In this document: piece after piece, positions 20,943 to 33,234 of the stretch
How the letters are laid out: every line of letters starts with the position of its first letter
How positions within the stretch are numbered: the first letter of the stretch is position 1
DNA from: Clitoria ternatea
Lineage: Eukaryota > Streptophyta > Magnoliopsida > Fabales > Fabaceae
Direction: 5' to 3'
DNA: 64,000 nt
Assembly: GCA_037962975.1 (NCBI GenBank)
Contig: CM075672.1
Location: 57,606,501 to 57,670,500 of the forward strand
Position numbers and translations under genes: made by a program
Notes under the pieces: generated by a model
Told to the model about the DNA's origin: nothing
Database searches by the model: none
The model's input: only the letters and a program-made list of their open reading frames with translations

Positions 20943-21150
20943 CCAACCATGACCAGTGGAAGGCTCTGCCTTGGAGTGTATTTTTCTTATGAAATTTAGA
21001 CATGGAAACATATCTAACCACGACTAGTGGTTGCAACCACTACCAGTGGAAGGATCTAACTTAAAGTGGGTTTCCTGGCACTGAAGCAGTGACAACCACT
21101 GCCAGTGGAGTACAACCACGGCCAGTGGAGTGTAACCACGACCAGCGGTT
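20943..21150. repeat. Cluster of CCAC-N-GTGG short hairpin motifs
   Basis: Near-palindromes such as CCACGACTAGTGG, CCACTACCAGTGG, CCACTGCCAGTGG and CCACGGCCAGTGG occur at least seven times in about 200 bases. The diverged second part of the region (22815-22930) has longer versions, including a perfect CCACGGCCTGGCCGTGG at about 22818-22834. Confidence 0.8.
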
Positions 21151-23909
21151 ATGTTCAAATGTTGGATTTTCATACTTTTATGCCATTTCGGGTTAGGATT
21201 CACACTTTGTTACTTCATGGAATGCTTATGCAATTGAGTGTACATGTTTTCAATAAGCTTTGATAACCAACTTGGGTATTCTTGGACCTCTTCTTATACC
21301 CACTCATACTTTTGAATTAACTTACATGTTCCACGAACCCATGAATGGGGATTATGTAATTGATTGTCCAAAGAGGACTTTTGTTTTAAACCACACACCT
21401 TCTCATATCATCATATATGGGATAGGTCTTTAAAAAGGTCTGGGGTTAATTGTCGAAGTTATATTTTATGGTGTTTTTCTTCCAACGATTGTTTTTAAAT
21501 CGTGAAAAATTTACCCTAGTTTCCATTATCTAAATGTTAATATTCTTAACTTTATTTATCAGATTAAGGGCGCCATACTTTGAGGAATGAGAGTTCCTTG
21601 GTGGTTTTGTTGAATCACAGCTACCATGGTGAGGAGTCATGGTTTGCCCACAACACCATTATATAAAAACAATGACCGATGTTGCATTTTGGGTAATGTG
21701 GTTTGGTACTAATAAAAATGTTGGATGATATATATATATACATGTTGCTAAGATAATACTACAATATAAACCCAGATTGATGATTATTTTCCCACAGTCG
21801 GATCCGCAATCGTTGAATATGATATTCTTATGCATATGCATATTAGCCTAAGAGCATTTGCATATAGCCTTGAGATATGACAGTACGAGATTGAGACTTT
21901 GAAAGGCGATGGATGAATTTGGTGGCTGAAAACCTACAACCTGCCAAAGTAAATAATTATGATGAATACTAAGATAAAATATGTGAAAATGATTGTGATA
22001 ACTCGTTGTGATAAAGGGAAATGAATTGTGATTGTGTTATGACTATTATGTATGTCTATGATCACAAAATGAATGATTTGATGATGTTGGTACTTATGTT
22101 GTAAAGTGCATAAGTGATTTATATGCATGTACACATGATCACAAGTGTTTAAGTTCATCATTTTGAATGTAATACTCACTCTCCCATGTTGTCTCTTTTT
22201 AGCATTATGACACAGGACTTCTCATAGGATGAGATAAATTTCATTTTTGAAATTGATGCTTTGTTTTAGAAGGTGAAATAGTGGTAATAGATGCCTTGGC
22301 CGGTAATGTAAATGATTTTTGATGATGTTGATATTTATGTTGACGATGGCCTCATTTATTTTATAAATCAACCCTTATTCTTTTGATGATGTATATTGGC
22401 CAGTTTTGTTGATATAAAAATGTATGATGGTTAGAAAATGTGTTTGGATGCCAGTGTGATGGCTATGATATTATGACAATTAACAATTTATGATTGCCAA
22501 AGTTTGGAAATGCCATAAATGTATTAATAAGCTACAAGCATTGATTGTAGGATAGATATGGAGGACCTCTTTTTACATATGCATATATTGATGATGATCC
22601 ATGATTTAAGCATATCCTTGATGATTAAAATTGTGTTTAAGTTATGGTGTAAAAACCCTCACGAGGTTGTGGTTGTTTCCATGTTAATATGCCATGATAG
22701 TAGGTCAATGTGTACCAAAAAGGTCCCAAGAAATGCATGAGGTAGGGTTCCTAAAAACATGGAAAAATGGTGCCAAAAACATGGTTTGGTAGAGAGAACC
22801 ACAAGCATGGTTTGAACCACGGCCTGGCCGTGGAACTCTTTGCCTTAGGATGCAAATTTTGTGCCTATTTTCTCATGGTAGGCAGTGTGAACCATGGCCA
22901 TGGTTTGAACCACGTCTTGGCCGTGGATCACACTGTCAGGTACCTAATTTTTTTTTATTTTGCATCGTTTTCGTATCCATTTGTATCCCTTTGAATAGTG
23001 ATTCTACCCTTTTTCTTTTCGGCTCGAATGCTTAAACTAATATGTATGTTTTCACTAAACTTTGGCATAAGTCTTACATACCTTTGGATTTCTTCTCATA
23101 TCTTCATATATGGGAAGGGATGGTTACCCTTAAAAACACTTCTTATTCTACTACTTTTGCTTTTCTTTGTGTGTACATATTTAGGGTTTTGAATTATCAA
23201 TCTGTTTCTTTGTCATTTTCATTTTAATTATTGCGTCCGGTTTTCCGTGCCTCAGATCTTTGTGCAAGTGGTCGACTTGTAGAATGTAACCGTGAAAAAG
23301 TTACTCGTATTTTCATTAATTAATTATAACTTTGCATCGAGATTTGGGTCTAAGGAATCAGGGTGCCATAAGTGGAGTTGTTCATAATCCATTAGGGAAT
23401 TTATATTGTTATTATCTACAATTATGTAATAGTGTTGACTCAATGCAAAATAAATCTCTAAGGGCCCATATGCATAGGTAGAATGAATTATGACATTGGA
23501 AGCATAACATTGCATTCATACACTCATAACTAACTTTTTGTGTGTATGTTTGATTGTGATTGATACTATAGGTTTGATATTTGTGAAAACTCTTTATGCT
23601 TATGTCTTATCTTTGAAATATTATATTTTGTTTCGCACTCCTTTCTTTATGTTTTGTTTCAATCATTTTCAAATAGGAGGTTCATACATAGTGGAATATT
23701 GGAGGACCGGAACAATAACCATAGTATGTCTTATGAATAAAGCTCATAATAAATATTCTTGAGCTGTAGAGTTTTCTCTCTTACCAAAATTATGTTTAAT
23801 TATTATCTTCTTTATTTTGGATGCATGTAATAACTTATTATTCAATAATTCTATTTAATGATTTAACAATAATTATTAAGTAACCCAGGCTCACACCGGC
23901 TTAGATGAC

Positions 23910-25498
23910 TGATAAATGCTCAAATGTATGTATATTTTGATGTTATTTGAGTATAATTTTGATAGGTGTTACATTATCTAGATCATTTTATGCATTGTAA
24001 TAGATAGAAAATGAAAGCCATATATCTTTTGGCATGTTTAATGTAAATAAGTTTTTATTCTCATTCTTGTTTAAATGATAGGTGAAAAGGATGAAAAAAG
24101 AATAGAAAAAAGAAATTCTAAGTCATTTCCTAACTCAAGCCATAAAAAATACAAGTTTTGGTTTCTCACTCAAGCGAGGCTCAGGTCTGCTTGAGCGAGC
24201 TACGAGACTTCAGGAAGAAACTGTCAGAGGCAAGACTCGCTTGAGCCAATCATAATTTGCTTGAGCGAAAAATAGATAGAGAGCATCGGTGTGAAACTCG
24301 CTTGAGCGAGTCTCAAACGGCTCAAGTGAGAATTGTCTAGAGAGCAAATTAAAAGGTATCGTTTGAGCAAAGGAGAAGTGGCCTGAGCAAAAAGGATCCA
24401 AAAACAGAGGTTGAAGAATTTGCTTGAGCGAGTCTCAAGTCGCTCAAGCGAAAATTGTCCAGAAACAAATCCAAGGCTTGTTCGCTTGAGCGAATCACGT
24501 TAAGCTTAAGCAAAGGCAACATAGGCAATAAGGGATTTTACTCGCTTGAGTGACTCACTCGCCCAAGCAAGTCTACAAGGGAAAACCAAGATGCAAAAGA
24601 CTCCTTCTAGCTGAAGAAACCTATCTCGCTTAAGCAAGCTAACTCTAGCTTAAGCGAGATACTTAATGTAAAGGGAAAAACTTAAGAAATCAAAGGCGGC
24701 TTGGAAAAATTACATTTTTAAGAATGTGGAGCTTGGATCGAAGACATATTTTCCCTCTTCTTCATCTTTTTCTCTCTTTATCTTTGATTATAATGGCTAC
24801 GATATGTAGCTAAATCTTTTATTGGGTTTTTGTTGTAGTCGAATCAAACCCCGACATATGCTTGTTCTATATTTATATATTTGGTATTTTGTTCTATCAT
24901 TTTTTGCTTTCCATTTTACGCTTAACGCTTGATTCTATTGGAAAATAGTTTCTTGATCATGATTTCCATTTGATTATTGGAAAATAGCTTGCGAAAATGG
25001 ATCTAAATGGAATTCTCGTTACGGAGGATATTCAGAATAATATTTGACATAACGAACATCAAAACAATCACTTTTAATGCTAGAATATTCTTAATGTGAT
25101 TAAGGAATCAACATATTTAAGAATGTGCTTATGGATTTCATAGTCGAGGAATCGATCTGAATGATTTAAGATTGTGACATTAAAAATGATAGTTCTGAAA
25201 CCGTTTATATAAATGTATGCAACGTATTGAAGGGCGAGATTTATGAAATCCAATCCCAGCTTTTATTACTTGACAGTTCCTATTTCCTAGTGTTTGTTTT
25301 ATCCTATGCTTGTTACATTCAATTCTACTTTAGATTCGAGTATGTTTATGAAAATATCAATTTACTTCTGCTAAGGTAACAACGAATCATTATTTAAAAT
25401 ACTGTATCCTAGTGGAACGACACTCTGTTGTTACATATACTACAACTCGATAGTGGAGCTTGCCACAAAAAAGATTTACCACCTCAAAACTTTTAACA
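23910..25498 (+). repeat. 5' LTR of the Athila-like element
   Basis: It begins TGATAAATGC and ends TTTTAACA, followed after seven bases by the PBS. The interior (about 24164-24660) holds repeated GCTTGAGCG / CGCTCAAGC phrases. The partner LTR is outside the window, so the ends rest on TG/CA form and the PBS. Confidence 0.75.
24164..24660. repeat. GCTTGAGCGA / CGCTCAAGCGA motif cluster in the Athila LTR
   Basis: About twenty copies or near copies of TCGCTTGAGCGA-type half-palindromes in both orientations, at irregular intervals of 15-40 bases. Variants with TTAA (GCTTAAGC) are mixed in. A similar cluster lies in the Athila 3' region at about 31760-32480. Confidence 0.8.
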
Positions 25499-25505
25499 AA
25501 GTTTT

Positions 25506-25523
25506 TGGCACCGTCCATCGGGG
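25506..25523 (+). other. Primer binding site (tRNA-Asp type)
   Basis: TGGCACCGTCCATCGGGG resembles the Athila-type PBS complementary to tRNA-Asp, with a few mismatches. Its place just after the LTR supports the call. Confidence 0.65.
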
Positions 25524-25651
25524 ATCGGTGCAATTTAATTTTGATTCTAAGTTACCAAGGCATTTTGAATAGTACATTTATGAAGAGTTATCTGTTACTG
25601 TTACTTGTTCTTTTTGTGTGCTAACATCTGCTTGTAGTGAGTTTTTGCATT

Positions 25652-27050
25652 ATGCACTTAAGAAGTCAGGGATCCAAAAATCACTTTGAGTTTGACCTTG
25701 AAATAGAAAGATCACTGAGAAAAGGAAAAGGCAAAAACAAGCAGAGGAAACAACCGCACACTGGTGAATCTTCTTCCACACACATTCCTGAGAGTGCAAT
25801 AAAATCTGAAGAAGAAGATATGGCAAATAACAACAATAACAACAACGATCCTTCTCCACCCAAAAGAACACTTGGGGATTATGCTACACAACAAGGGCCA
25901 AGACACTTCTCTAGCATTGCAATACCAACCATTACAAGGACCTTAAAAATAAAGCCAACATTCTTGAGTTTTATCAGTATACACCAATTTACTGGAATGG
26001 AAAATGAGGATCCTTATACTCGTCTTGCAACATTTTATGAGTTGGTGGGAACTATGGGATTTAGACAGGTTGATATTGAATTGGCTTATTTGAGATTATT
26101 CCCTTTTTCTTTAGCAAGAAAAGCTAAAGAATGGTTGCAATCCCATCCTAATCAGAGTTTACATAATTAGAGTACAATGGAGAAAAAATTTCTTCAAAGA
26201 TTCTTTCTGCCTTCTCATTTCATGAAGGCAAAGTCTGATATCTCCACCTTCAAGCAAGGCTCTGATGAACCATTCTATAAAGCCTAGGAAAGATTTAAAT
26301 CACTACTGAGAAAATGTCTGAATCATGGATTTCACGATATTGTACTGGTTAATATCTTTTATACTGGTTTGTGACCTGACACTAAAATGATTCTAGGTAT
26401 TACTGTCGGAGGTACAATAATGACTATGGATGTGGAACAAGCAACAAGAATCATCGATGCCCTATATTCTTTAGATCATCAAGCTTAACATGATAGGCAC
26501 TAGGTGACTAGAAGAGGTATGTTGGATTTGAATACTACTGATGCTATACTAGCTCAGAATAAGATTCTAACCCAGCTGATAGAAGCATTGACTCAACAAA
26601 TTCTAAAGCTACCATAACAGTTACATGTAGTTTATTCTTCTATGGCACCCATCATGAATCATCAACAACAAATGAAATGTGATTTTTATAGAGGCAATCA
26701 TTCAAATGCCCAATGCTCATACCAAGGAGATCATCAGGAAGAATTTATTCATTATATCAATCCAGGGCGACAAGGTAATTTCAATTCTAGTAATTATCCT
26801 AACAATTTTTTGTAGGGTTAGAAAAATAATCAGAACTCAAATCAAGGATGGAGGAAAGAGGCAGGATCTTCTAATAGACAACAACCATATCAGCAATATT
26901 ATCCTTCTTTGCATGAAAAGACTTCTAAATTGGAGGGGACTCTGGAAAAGTTCATGCAAGCTTCCCTAACCAACCAGAAAAACACTAAAGCATCAATCAG
27001 AAATCTAGAAATCCAGGTTGGACAATTGGCACAACATCTGTCAAATTAAT
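25652..27050 (+). pseudogene. gag: Athila-like Gag (decayed)
   Basis: The first in-frame ATG is 25652, about 130 bases after the PBS. The open part to 26170 has a basic N-terminus, an Asn run, then the Gag core with KPTFLSFI, HQFTGMENEDPYTRLATFYEL, LAYLRLFPFSLARKAKEWL. Past the TAG at 26168 the same frame continues with FLQRFFLP, FKQGSDEPFY and a TIMTMDVEQATRIIDAL stretch, broken by stops near 26285, 26372, 26486 and 26500. A cysteine/histidine-poor remnant of the zinc-knuckle zone follows near 26680. A Q/N-rich tail reaches about 27050. Many stops sit where Gln or Trp codons are expected, fitting C-to-T decay. Confidence 0.85.
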
Positions 27051-27397
27051 AGGGAGGTTCCTTCTTTACCAATACTTATCTGAATCCTAAGGAGCATTGT
27101 AAGTGAATTTCTACAAGAAGCGGTAAGGTGATAGGTAAAGAGGTATGTGAGAATGAGAAAGTTAAAGAAGTATTGAGAGAAAAAGAAGAAAAAGAAAAAG
27201 AATATGTGAGCGAGGAAGATCAAAATAAGAAAGAGAATATAAATAGTGAGATTGTGAATAAAGAGAAAGAAAAAGGAAAACAAACAGAGAGTGAAAAATA
27301 GAGAGATAAAAATGAGAGTCATATCCCACAGTTGTAAAATCTTCTATATCCGAAGAACCTTTCAAAGCAAGATAAGGAGAGGTAGTTCGCTAGATTT
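27051..27397 (+). other. Acidic/lysine-rich gag-pol linker (decayed)
   Basis: This A-rich stretch encodes mostly Lys and Glu in one frame (repeats of GAAAAAGAAG-like codons around 27165-27300) with stops near 27047 and 27299. It lies between the Gag remnant and the protease. It is probably the charged linker typical of Athila polyproteins. I see no separate gene. Confidence 0.5.
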
Positions 27398-27880
27398 ATG
27401 GATATCTTCAAAAGGCTGCAGATTAATATTCCTTTTGTAGAAGCTATAGAGCAAATGCCTACTTTTGCTAAATTCATGAAGGAGTTACTGACAAAGAAGA
27501 TAAGATTTTCAGAGGAAACTGTGGAGTTAGAAGCAGGATGTAGCGCTATCATTCAAAAAGCACTACCATTGAAGACTAAGGACCCTGGCAATTTCACAAT
27601 TCTAGTTACCATTGGCACTTTACATGTGGGTAAAGCTTTGCTGGAACTAGGAGCTAACATTAATTTGATGCCTTTGTCTATGTTAAAGAGAATAAGAGAC
27701 TTAGAGGTTAGGCCTACGAGGATGAGCTTACAGCTAGCAGATAGATCAATGAAATTTCCTCATGGGGTAGCTGAGGATGTTTTGGTTCAGGTTGATAAAT
27801 TTATGTTTCCGGTGGATTTTATGGTGATGGACATAGAAGAAGATTCTGAAGTACCATTGATCCTAGGAGACCGTTTATGA
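27398..27880 (+). pseudogene. pol: Athila-like aspartic protease
   Basis: A 160-residue open block. It runs PFVEAIEQMPTFAKFMKELL, then CSAIIQKALPLKTKDPGNFTI and the protease core with LLELGANINLMPLSML, where the expected D-L/S-G-A active-site motif reads E-L-G-A in this copy. The family normally has Asp at that place, so the protease looks inactivated. LILGDRL near the end is the conserved C-terminal protease segment. The frame then ends and RT starts in a nearby frame at 27946. Confidence 0.85.
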
Positions 27881-27945
27881 AGACTGCCAAAATAATTATT
27901 GATGTGGACGACGAAAAGTTACAAGTAAGAGTGCATAATGATTAG

Positions 27946-29180
27946 GTGAATTTTGATGTTTTTGAAGCAATGAAGCATCCCTCAGATAAACAGCATTATT
28001 TTCGGATAGATATAAAAGAAGAAGCTGTTGAAAATGAATTGTGCAAGTTGAATCATTCTAGCACTCTTGAGAAAGTTTTAGTGAATGTTGTTGATGAGCT
28101 CAGTGATGATGAAGCAGAAGTTGTAGAGGAAGTTTTGAAAGATTTTGATTTAGACAAATTCATTTCACTAAGCCAAGTATCTATGGAAGAATTACCTTTG
28201 AAGACAAAAGGTGAAGCCCAGAAGCTTGAATTAAAGGCTTTACCTTATCATTTGAAATATGTCTTCTTGGATGCTGAGAGTCAGAAACCAGTGGTGATTA
28301 GCAGTAGACTGACTAAGTTAGAGGAAATAAAATTGATTGAAGTGTTGAGAAGAAACATGGGAGCAATTAGATGGACTTTGCAAGATCTAAAAGGAATCAG
28401 TCCTTTATATTACATGCATCGGATATTCATGGAGCAGAAGTACAAGCCAATTGCACAACCTCAGAGAAGACTGAATCCAACTATGAAAGAGGTAATGAAG
28501 AAGGAAGTGACGAAGTTACTCGAGGCGGGCATGATTTACTCCATTTCAGATAGTGCTTGGGTAAGCTCGGTTCAAGTTGTTCTAAAAAAGAGTGGCATGA
28601 CTGTAATTTAGAATGAAAAGAATGAATTGATTCCAACAAGAATAGTCACTGGATGAAGGATGTATATTGATTACAGAAAACTCAATCAAGCCACTAGAAA
28701 AGATCACTTTCCTTTGCATTCATGGATCAAATGCTCGAAAGGTTGGCAGGTCAAGCATACTATTGTTTTCTAGATGGGTATTTAAGGTATAACCATATAG
28801 TTGTTGCTCTAGAGAATCAAGAGAAGACTACCTTTACATGTCCCTTTGGTGTTTTTGCTTACAAAAAATGCCTTTCACACTATGTAATTCTCCAGCTACA
28901 TTTTAAAGATGCATGTTTGCCATATTTGCAGATTTGATCGAGAAATGTATTGAAGTATTCATGGATGATTTTTCTGTGTTTGGATCTTCGTTTGATCATT
29001 GCTTGAATAATCTGGATACCGTGTTAAAGCGGTGTATGGAAATAAATCTGGTTTTTAATTGGGAGAAGTGTTATTTTATGGTCACAGAAGGTATAGTGTT
29101 AGGTCACAAAATCTCTTGTAGAGGCATTGAAGTGGACCCCGCAAAAGTTGAAGTTATTGAAAAACTCCCACGCCAGTAAA
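27946..29180 (+). pseudogene. pol: Athila-like reverse transcriptase
   Basis: The N-terminal block (27946-28611) includes LPYHLKYVFLDAESQKPVVI and LEAGMIYSISDSAWVSSVQV. Two stops follow (near 28609 and 28655), then RMYIDYRKLNQATRKDHFPL, FLDGYLRYNHI and EKTTFTCPFG. A one-base deletion in an A run near 28867 shifts the frame. The remainder (28913-29179) contains EVFMDDFSVFGSSFDHCLNN with the FMDD catalytic motif, CYFMVTEGIVLGHKIS and PAKVEVIEKLP. A further TAA lies just upstream of 28913. The gene is clearly non-functional. Confidence 0.88.
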
Positions 29181-29850
29181 TGTTAAAGGAATCAAAAGTT
29201 TCTTGAGTCATGCAGGCTTTTATCGATGATTCATCAAAGATTTCTCAAAGATTACAAAGCCACTAAGTAACCTCTTAAATAAGGATACTGCCTTTCATTT
29301 TAATGACTCATGTTTAATTGCTTTTGATTTGTTAAAACAAAAATTAATTTCTGCTTCTATAATAGTTGCTCCTGATTGGAAACTTGAATTTGAACTTATG
29401 TGTGATGTGAGCGACTATGCTATAGGAGCAGTTCTTGGTGAAAGAAAGTCAAAGATTTTCATGTCATACACTACGCTAGTAAAGTTCTTAATGAAGCACA
29501 AATAAATTATACTATAACAGAAAAAGAACTTTTAGTAATAGTGTATAGCTTAGAAAAATTTCGACCTTACTTGATTGGATCTACTGCTATTGTTTATACT
29601 AACCATGCAGCTCTAAAATATTTGTCGAATAAACCTGACTCGAAGCTTAGATTGCTTTGGTGAATTTTATTGTTGTAGAATTTGACTTGATTATCAAAGA
29701 CAAGAAAGGAAGCGAGAATTTTATTACAAATTATCTTTCTAGACTTTCTAATAAGGCAGTTACGAATGCTCAGCCTAAAGTGGATGATGTTTTCCTGATG
29801 AAAAATTGTTGCTGGTTCAAGAGAGACCATGGTTTATGGATATTATAAAT
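29181..29850 (+). pseudogene. pol: Athila-like RNase H
   Basis: The sequence continues with FLSHAGFYR, then PLSNLLNKDTAFHF and ELMCDVSDYAIGAVLG, the first RNase H acidic motif. After a frameshift near 29450 it reads ASKVLNEAQINYT, EKELLVIVYSLEKFRPYL and NHAALKYLSN, in which a TDHAAL-type motif carries Asn for Asp. Stops lie near 29663 and 29681. A linker to integrase follows. Reading frames change at least twice. Confidence 0.8.
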
Positions 29851-31111
29851 TTTAAGGCAGCCGAAATCATACCTAAGGATCTCACCTGGCAACAGAAGAA
29901 GAAATTATTAAAGGAAGCTTAATAGTATATTTGGGATGATCCATACTTGTTCAAGATTGGATCAGACAATATCTTGAGAAGATGTGTATCTCAGGAAGAA
30001 GTAAGGAGCATCTATGGCATTGTCACAATTCAGCCTATGGAGGCCACTTCAATGGAGAAAGAACTACAACTAAAGTTTTGCAATCTGGTTTCTATTGGCC
30101 TTCATTGTTTAAAGATGTCTACATTTATGCTTAATCATGTGATAATTATCAGAGAACAAGTGGAATTTCATGGAGAAATAAAATGCCTCTAAATATTATC
30201 CTAGAGGTTGAGGTATTTGATTGTTGAGGGATTGATTTTGTTGGACCATTACTCACTTTATTTGCTAATTAATATATTTTGGTTGCTACAGATTACGTGT
30301 CAAAATGGGTAGAAGCTACTGCCATTCCTAAAGCTGATGCTAAAACAGTGATTAAGTTCTTGAAAATGAATATCTTTTGCAGGTTTGGCATGCCCAGAGT
30401 ATTGATAAGTGATGGAGGTTCTCACTTTTGAAATGCTTAGTTGCAGAGATGTTTGGAGCATTATGGAGTCAAACACAAAGTAGCATCTCCTTATCATCCA
30501 TAAGTAAATGGGCAAGTAAAGGTTTTAAACCAGGAGATCAAGTATATTTTGGAGAAAACAGTCTTAATCAGCAGGAAGGATTGGGCTCAGAAGCTTGATA
30601 AAGCTCTATGGGCTTACCAGACAGCATATAAAGCACCTACCGGTCTTTCTCCATACCAATTGGTTTTTGGTAAAAGATGCCACTTGTCGGTGGAACTTGA
30701 ACATAAAGCTTATTGGGCAATGAATTTGTTGAATTTCAATCAGTAAGCAGCAGTGAAAAAGGGAAGCTACAAATGCAGGAGCTAGAAAAATGGAGGCTTA
30801 CAGTATATGAATCATTCTATATCTATAAGGAAAAGATGAAAATGTATCATGACAAGAAGATTCTTCAAAAGAGTTTTCATTCTGGCCAATCTGTGCTTCT
30901 ATTCAATTCAAAGTTGAGATTATTTCTTAGAAAGCTGAAATCTAAATGGTCTGGACCTTTCTTGGTCAGAGAAGTCAGATCTTATGGAGATATGGAGTTG
31001 CAGGACCCTGTTTCAAAAAGAACTTGGACTGTTAATGGGCAAAGACTGAAGCCCCACCTCTGCGGTGAAGTGGAGAGGCTTACCATGCTCATCCACTTAC
31101 ATGATCCCTGA
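29851..31111 (+). pseudogene. pol: Athila-like integrase
   Basis: A decayed zinc-binding region (CHN-like residues around 30015-30160) is followed by the core: DYVSKWVEATA at about 30292-30325, FGMPRVLISDGGSHF at about 30385-30430, then HYGVKHKVASPYHP and NGQVKVLNQEIKYIL (DDE spacing). The C-terminal part (30549-31111) is open over two frames: WAQKLDKALWAYQTAYKAP, GLSPYQLVFGK, then SVLLFNSKLRLFLRKLKSKWSGPFLV. Stops occur near 30217, 30430, 30438 and 30503, plus a frameshift near 30745. It ends at about 31111. Confidence 0.85.
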
Positions 31112-33015
31112 AAATTCCAAAGGCGTCGAGCTAATGACATAAAACAAGCGCTTCCTGGGAGGTAACCTAGTGTTTTATTACCTTTTGTGTGATTTAGGTG
31201 TTTTTATATGTGAATTGTAAGTTTAGTCATGTTTGAGAGTTGTTTAATGCATTGATGATTGCTTGAGAAGTGATGCAAAGGAATGGAAAATTTTTAGGAA
31301 GATGATGTTTAAATGTTGATCTACATGATTGCTGAAATTGCTGCATAATTGATGATATTTGTAATCGCTTATGAATTTGATATGAAAATGATGAAGAACA
31401 CAGGCAAACTTGGTACTAAATTAATGTATAGTTGAAGTTAGTGACAAGACTAACAAAATGTGCTTGCTTGTGGAGTTAGGATTGAGTTCATGATCATTTT
31501 GGTGTGAATTTCTCAAAATGAAAGATTCGGTTATATAATCATGAATGAGTTTGAAAATGGATGTTGAATGTAATGAATTGTTAGTTGAATTCATGATGAT
31601 TGATGGGACAAGATTGAATCTTTCAATTCACCTTTGGTGGTACTTTAATTGATGATTCAAAGTTGCCACATAGTTGTGAAATGGTCAAGATTTAAGCATT
31701 TTTGAAGAAACTCAATCAGGTATGTTGTTAAAATTGAAGAAAAAGCAAAAAGTGATTGTTTCGCTCAAGCAAAACCATGTTCGCTCAAGCAAATTTCATA
31801 GAAAAACTTCATTAAATTTTATTCTGCTAAAATCGCTCAAGCAACGTGGTCATCTGCTCAGGTGAAATTGTTAAAGTTTAGTCACGCTTAAGCCAAGTTT
31901 ATTTTGCCCAAGCTAATTCATGTTAGATGTGTTCTGGATGAAAATCTCCTAACCAAAATGTCATCGCTCAAGCAAGTTACAACTGAATTTGATTCTGATG
32001 AAATTTAGCTTAAGCAAAATATCTTGGCTCAAGTGAGGGAATTAAGGAAGTAACAAGGGCTATGTCTTATTTCTGTCGCCCAAACGAACCATGTTTCACT
32101 TGATCAAAAACAAGGGCAAACTGATTCTGTTAAAATTTCACTCAAGCAAAATTGGAATAGCTCAAGTGAATACACTTGAAAATGTTTCTGCTAAATTTTT
32201 GCTTAAGCGACTTCCATCCGCTCAAGCAAAAAAGTGAAGAAGTATCAAGGGTGTCTTTCATGTTATTTCACTTAAGCGACTTTTAGCTCACTTGAGCGAT
32301 TCCCTTTTGGAAACTATTCTGTGAAAAACTTGCTTAAGCGATTCATTGCGCTTAAGCGAGATAACTAAACAATTGATTCTATCTAAATTTTGCTTAAGCT
32401 AGTCTAAATCACTTGAGTGAAAATGCGACCCTTGACGTTCTACGCGTAAACTCGCTCAAGTTACTCAGCTTTACTTAAGCAATTTCTGGCGAGATTGATT
32501 TTTAAAAGTTTTTTAAAATAAAAAAGAATGGTTACACTTTCATTTCTTCAAAAAGGACCTCTCCGCTCGTGCTTCTTTCCTCTAAGAATGTACCATTTAT
32601 CATGAAGGTATTATTGTGTTGATGGAGTATTATACATTGTTCTTTATAGATGTATTGTACGATGGCAAACAAATGGTACATTTATGTTTTTCTGTTGGAA
32701 AATTCCTTAACGGAGTTTTCTTGAAATTCTGAATAGGAGTTCACTTTGTATGTGCATTTATTTTGGTGTTTTCTTAAAATTTTGAATTGGAGTTCACTTT
32801 GTATGTGCAATTTTTTTTATTGAACTCAAAGCATGAGTATACATTTTTTTCTCATGATTGAAGTTAGATGATAGAGCTTGTTTTCCAATTAGGGACTGTT
32901 TTCTGCATAATGTTAATGATGCTAGAAAATAGAATTAATAATTGTTGGTTGATCACATTTGTGCTTGCATTCTGAATCGTATACATTGTATTGGAAATTT
33001 TTGCTGTGTTTTAGG
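31112..33015 (+). other. Athila 3' spacer between pol and env-position ORF, with GCTCAAGC motif cluster
   Basis: Just after pol there is an AAGCGCTTCCTGGGAGGTAA phrase (31148-31167), a conserved feature of Athila elements. From about 31755 to 32475 there are around 25 copies of GCTCAAGCAA / GCTTAAGCGA-like motifs, similar to the cluster in the LTR. No gene is visible. A pyrimidine-rich acceptor-like TTTTAG (33009-33014) ends the spacer immediately before the next ATG. Confidence 0.65.
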
Positions 33016-33234
33016 ATGACACGTACTAAAACTATCGGACCACCTCCCACTTCCATTAATCCAAGTTCTTCTAATGCACCATGCAAGGAGCGTGCCAAAA
33101 GACAACGCACCTCCAAGCCTTCGCCACCTCGAAATCAAAGATTCAGAGATAATGATACAACAAAGAAGTTTGAGGAAATTCAACGTTGGAATTTCATAGC
33201 CGAGCACCATGTAGATTTAAGGCAGGGTGAATGC
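33016..33234 (+). pseudogene. Env-position ORF of the Athila-like element, 5' part
   Basis: The ATG at 33016 is two bases after a plausible splice acceptor, so the ORF may be expressed from a spliced RNA, as proposed for Athila/Calypso env genes. The N-terminal segment is rich in Pro, Ser, Lys and Arg (possible nuclear-localisation-type basic run), then FEEIQRWNFIAEHHVDLRQG, a known opening of the Athila plant transposon protein-like ORF. The solo LTR at 33235 splits it. The following part begins at 45347 in the same frame. I see no signal peptide. Confidence 0.75.

Larger units (their letters stand above)
17570..23909 (+). repeat. Chromovirus 3' LTR region and flanking repeat sequence, right end unresolved
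   Basis: The LTR begins TGTAACATCCCAAATTTT. It contains a CT-rich leader (about 17895-18175), a 98-bp tandem repeat (19442-19812) and a conserved block with GCTCAC ... GATGCCTTAGCCGAC (20294-20415). A diverged second copy of the downstream part follows: the block recurs at 22173-22303, and hairpin motifs and the phrase TTCTCATAT...CATATATGGGA recur near 21390 and 23094. This suggests an internal duplication or a second related LTR fragment. I found no clean TTACA end with a PBS, so the boundary is open. There is no gene in these 6.3 kb; ORFs here are short and compositional. The Athila element starts at 23910. Confidence 0.6.

Noticed and set aside
22558..23230. Several 60-75 codon ORFs in the chromovirus LTR region
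   Set aside because: Short, AT-driven, mutually overlapping and without motif or good start context.
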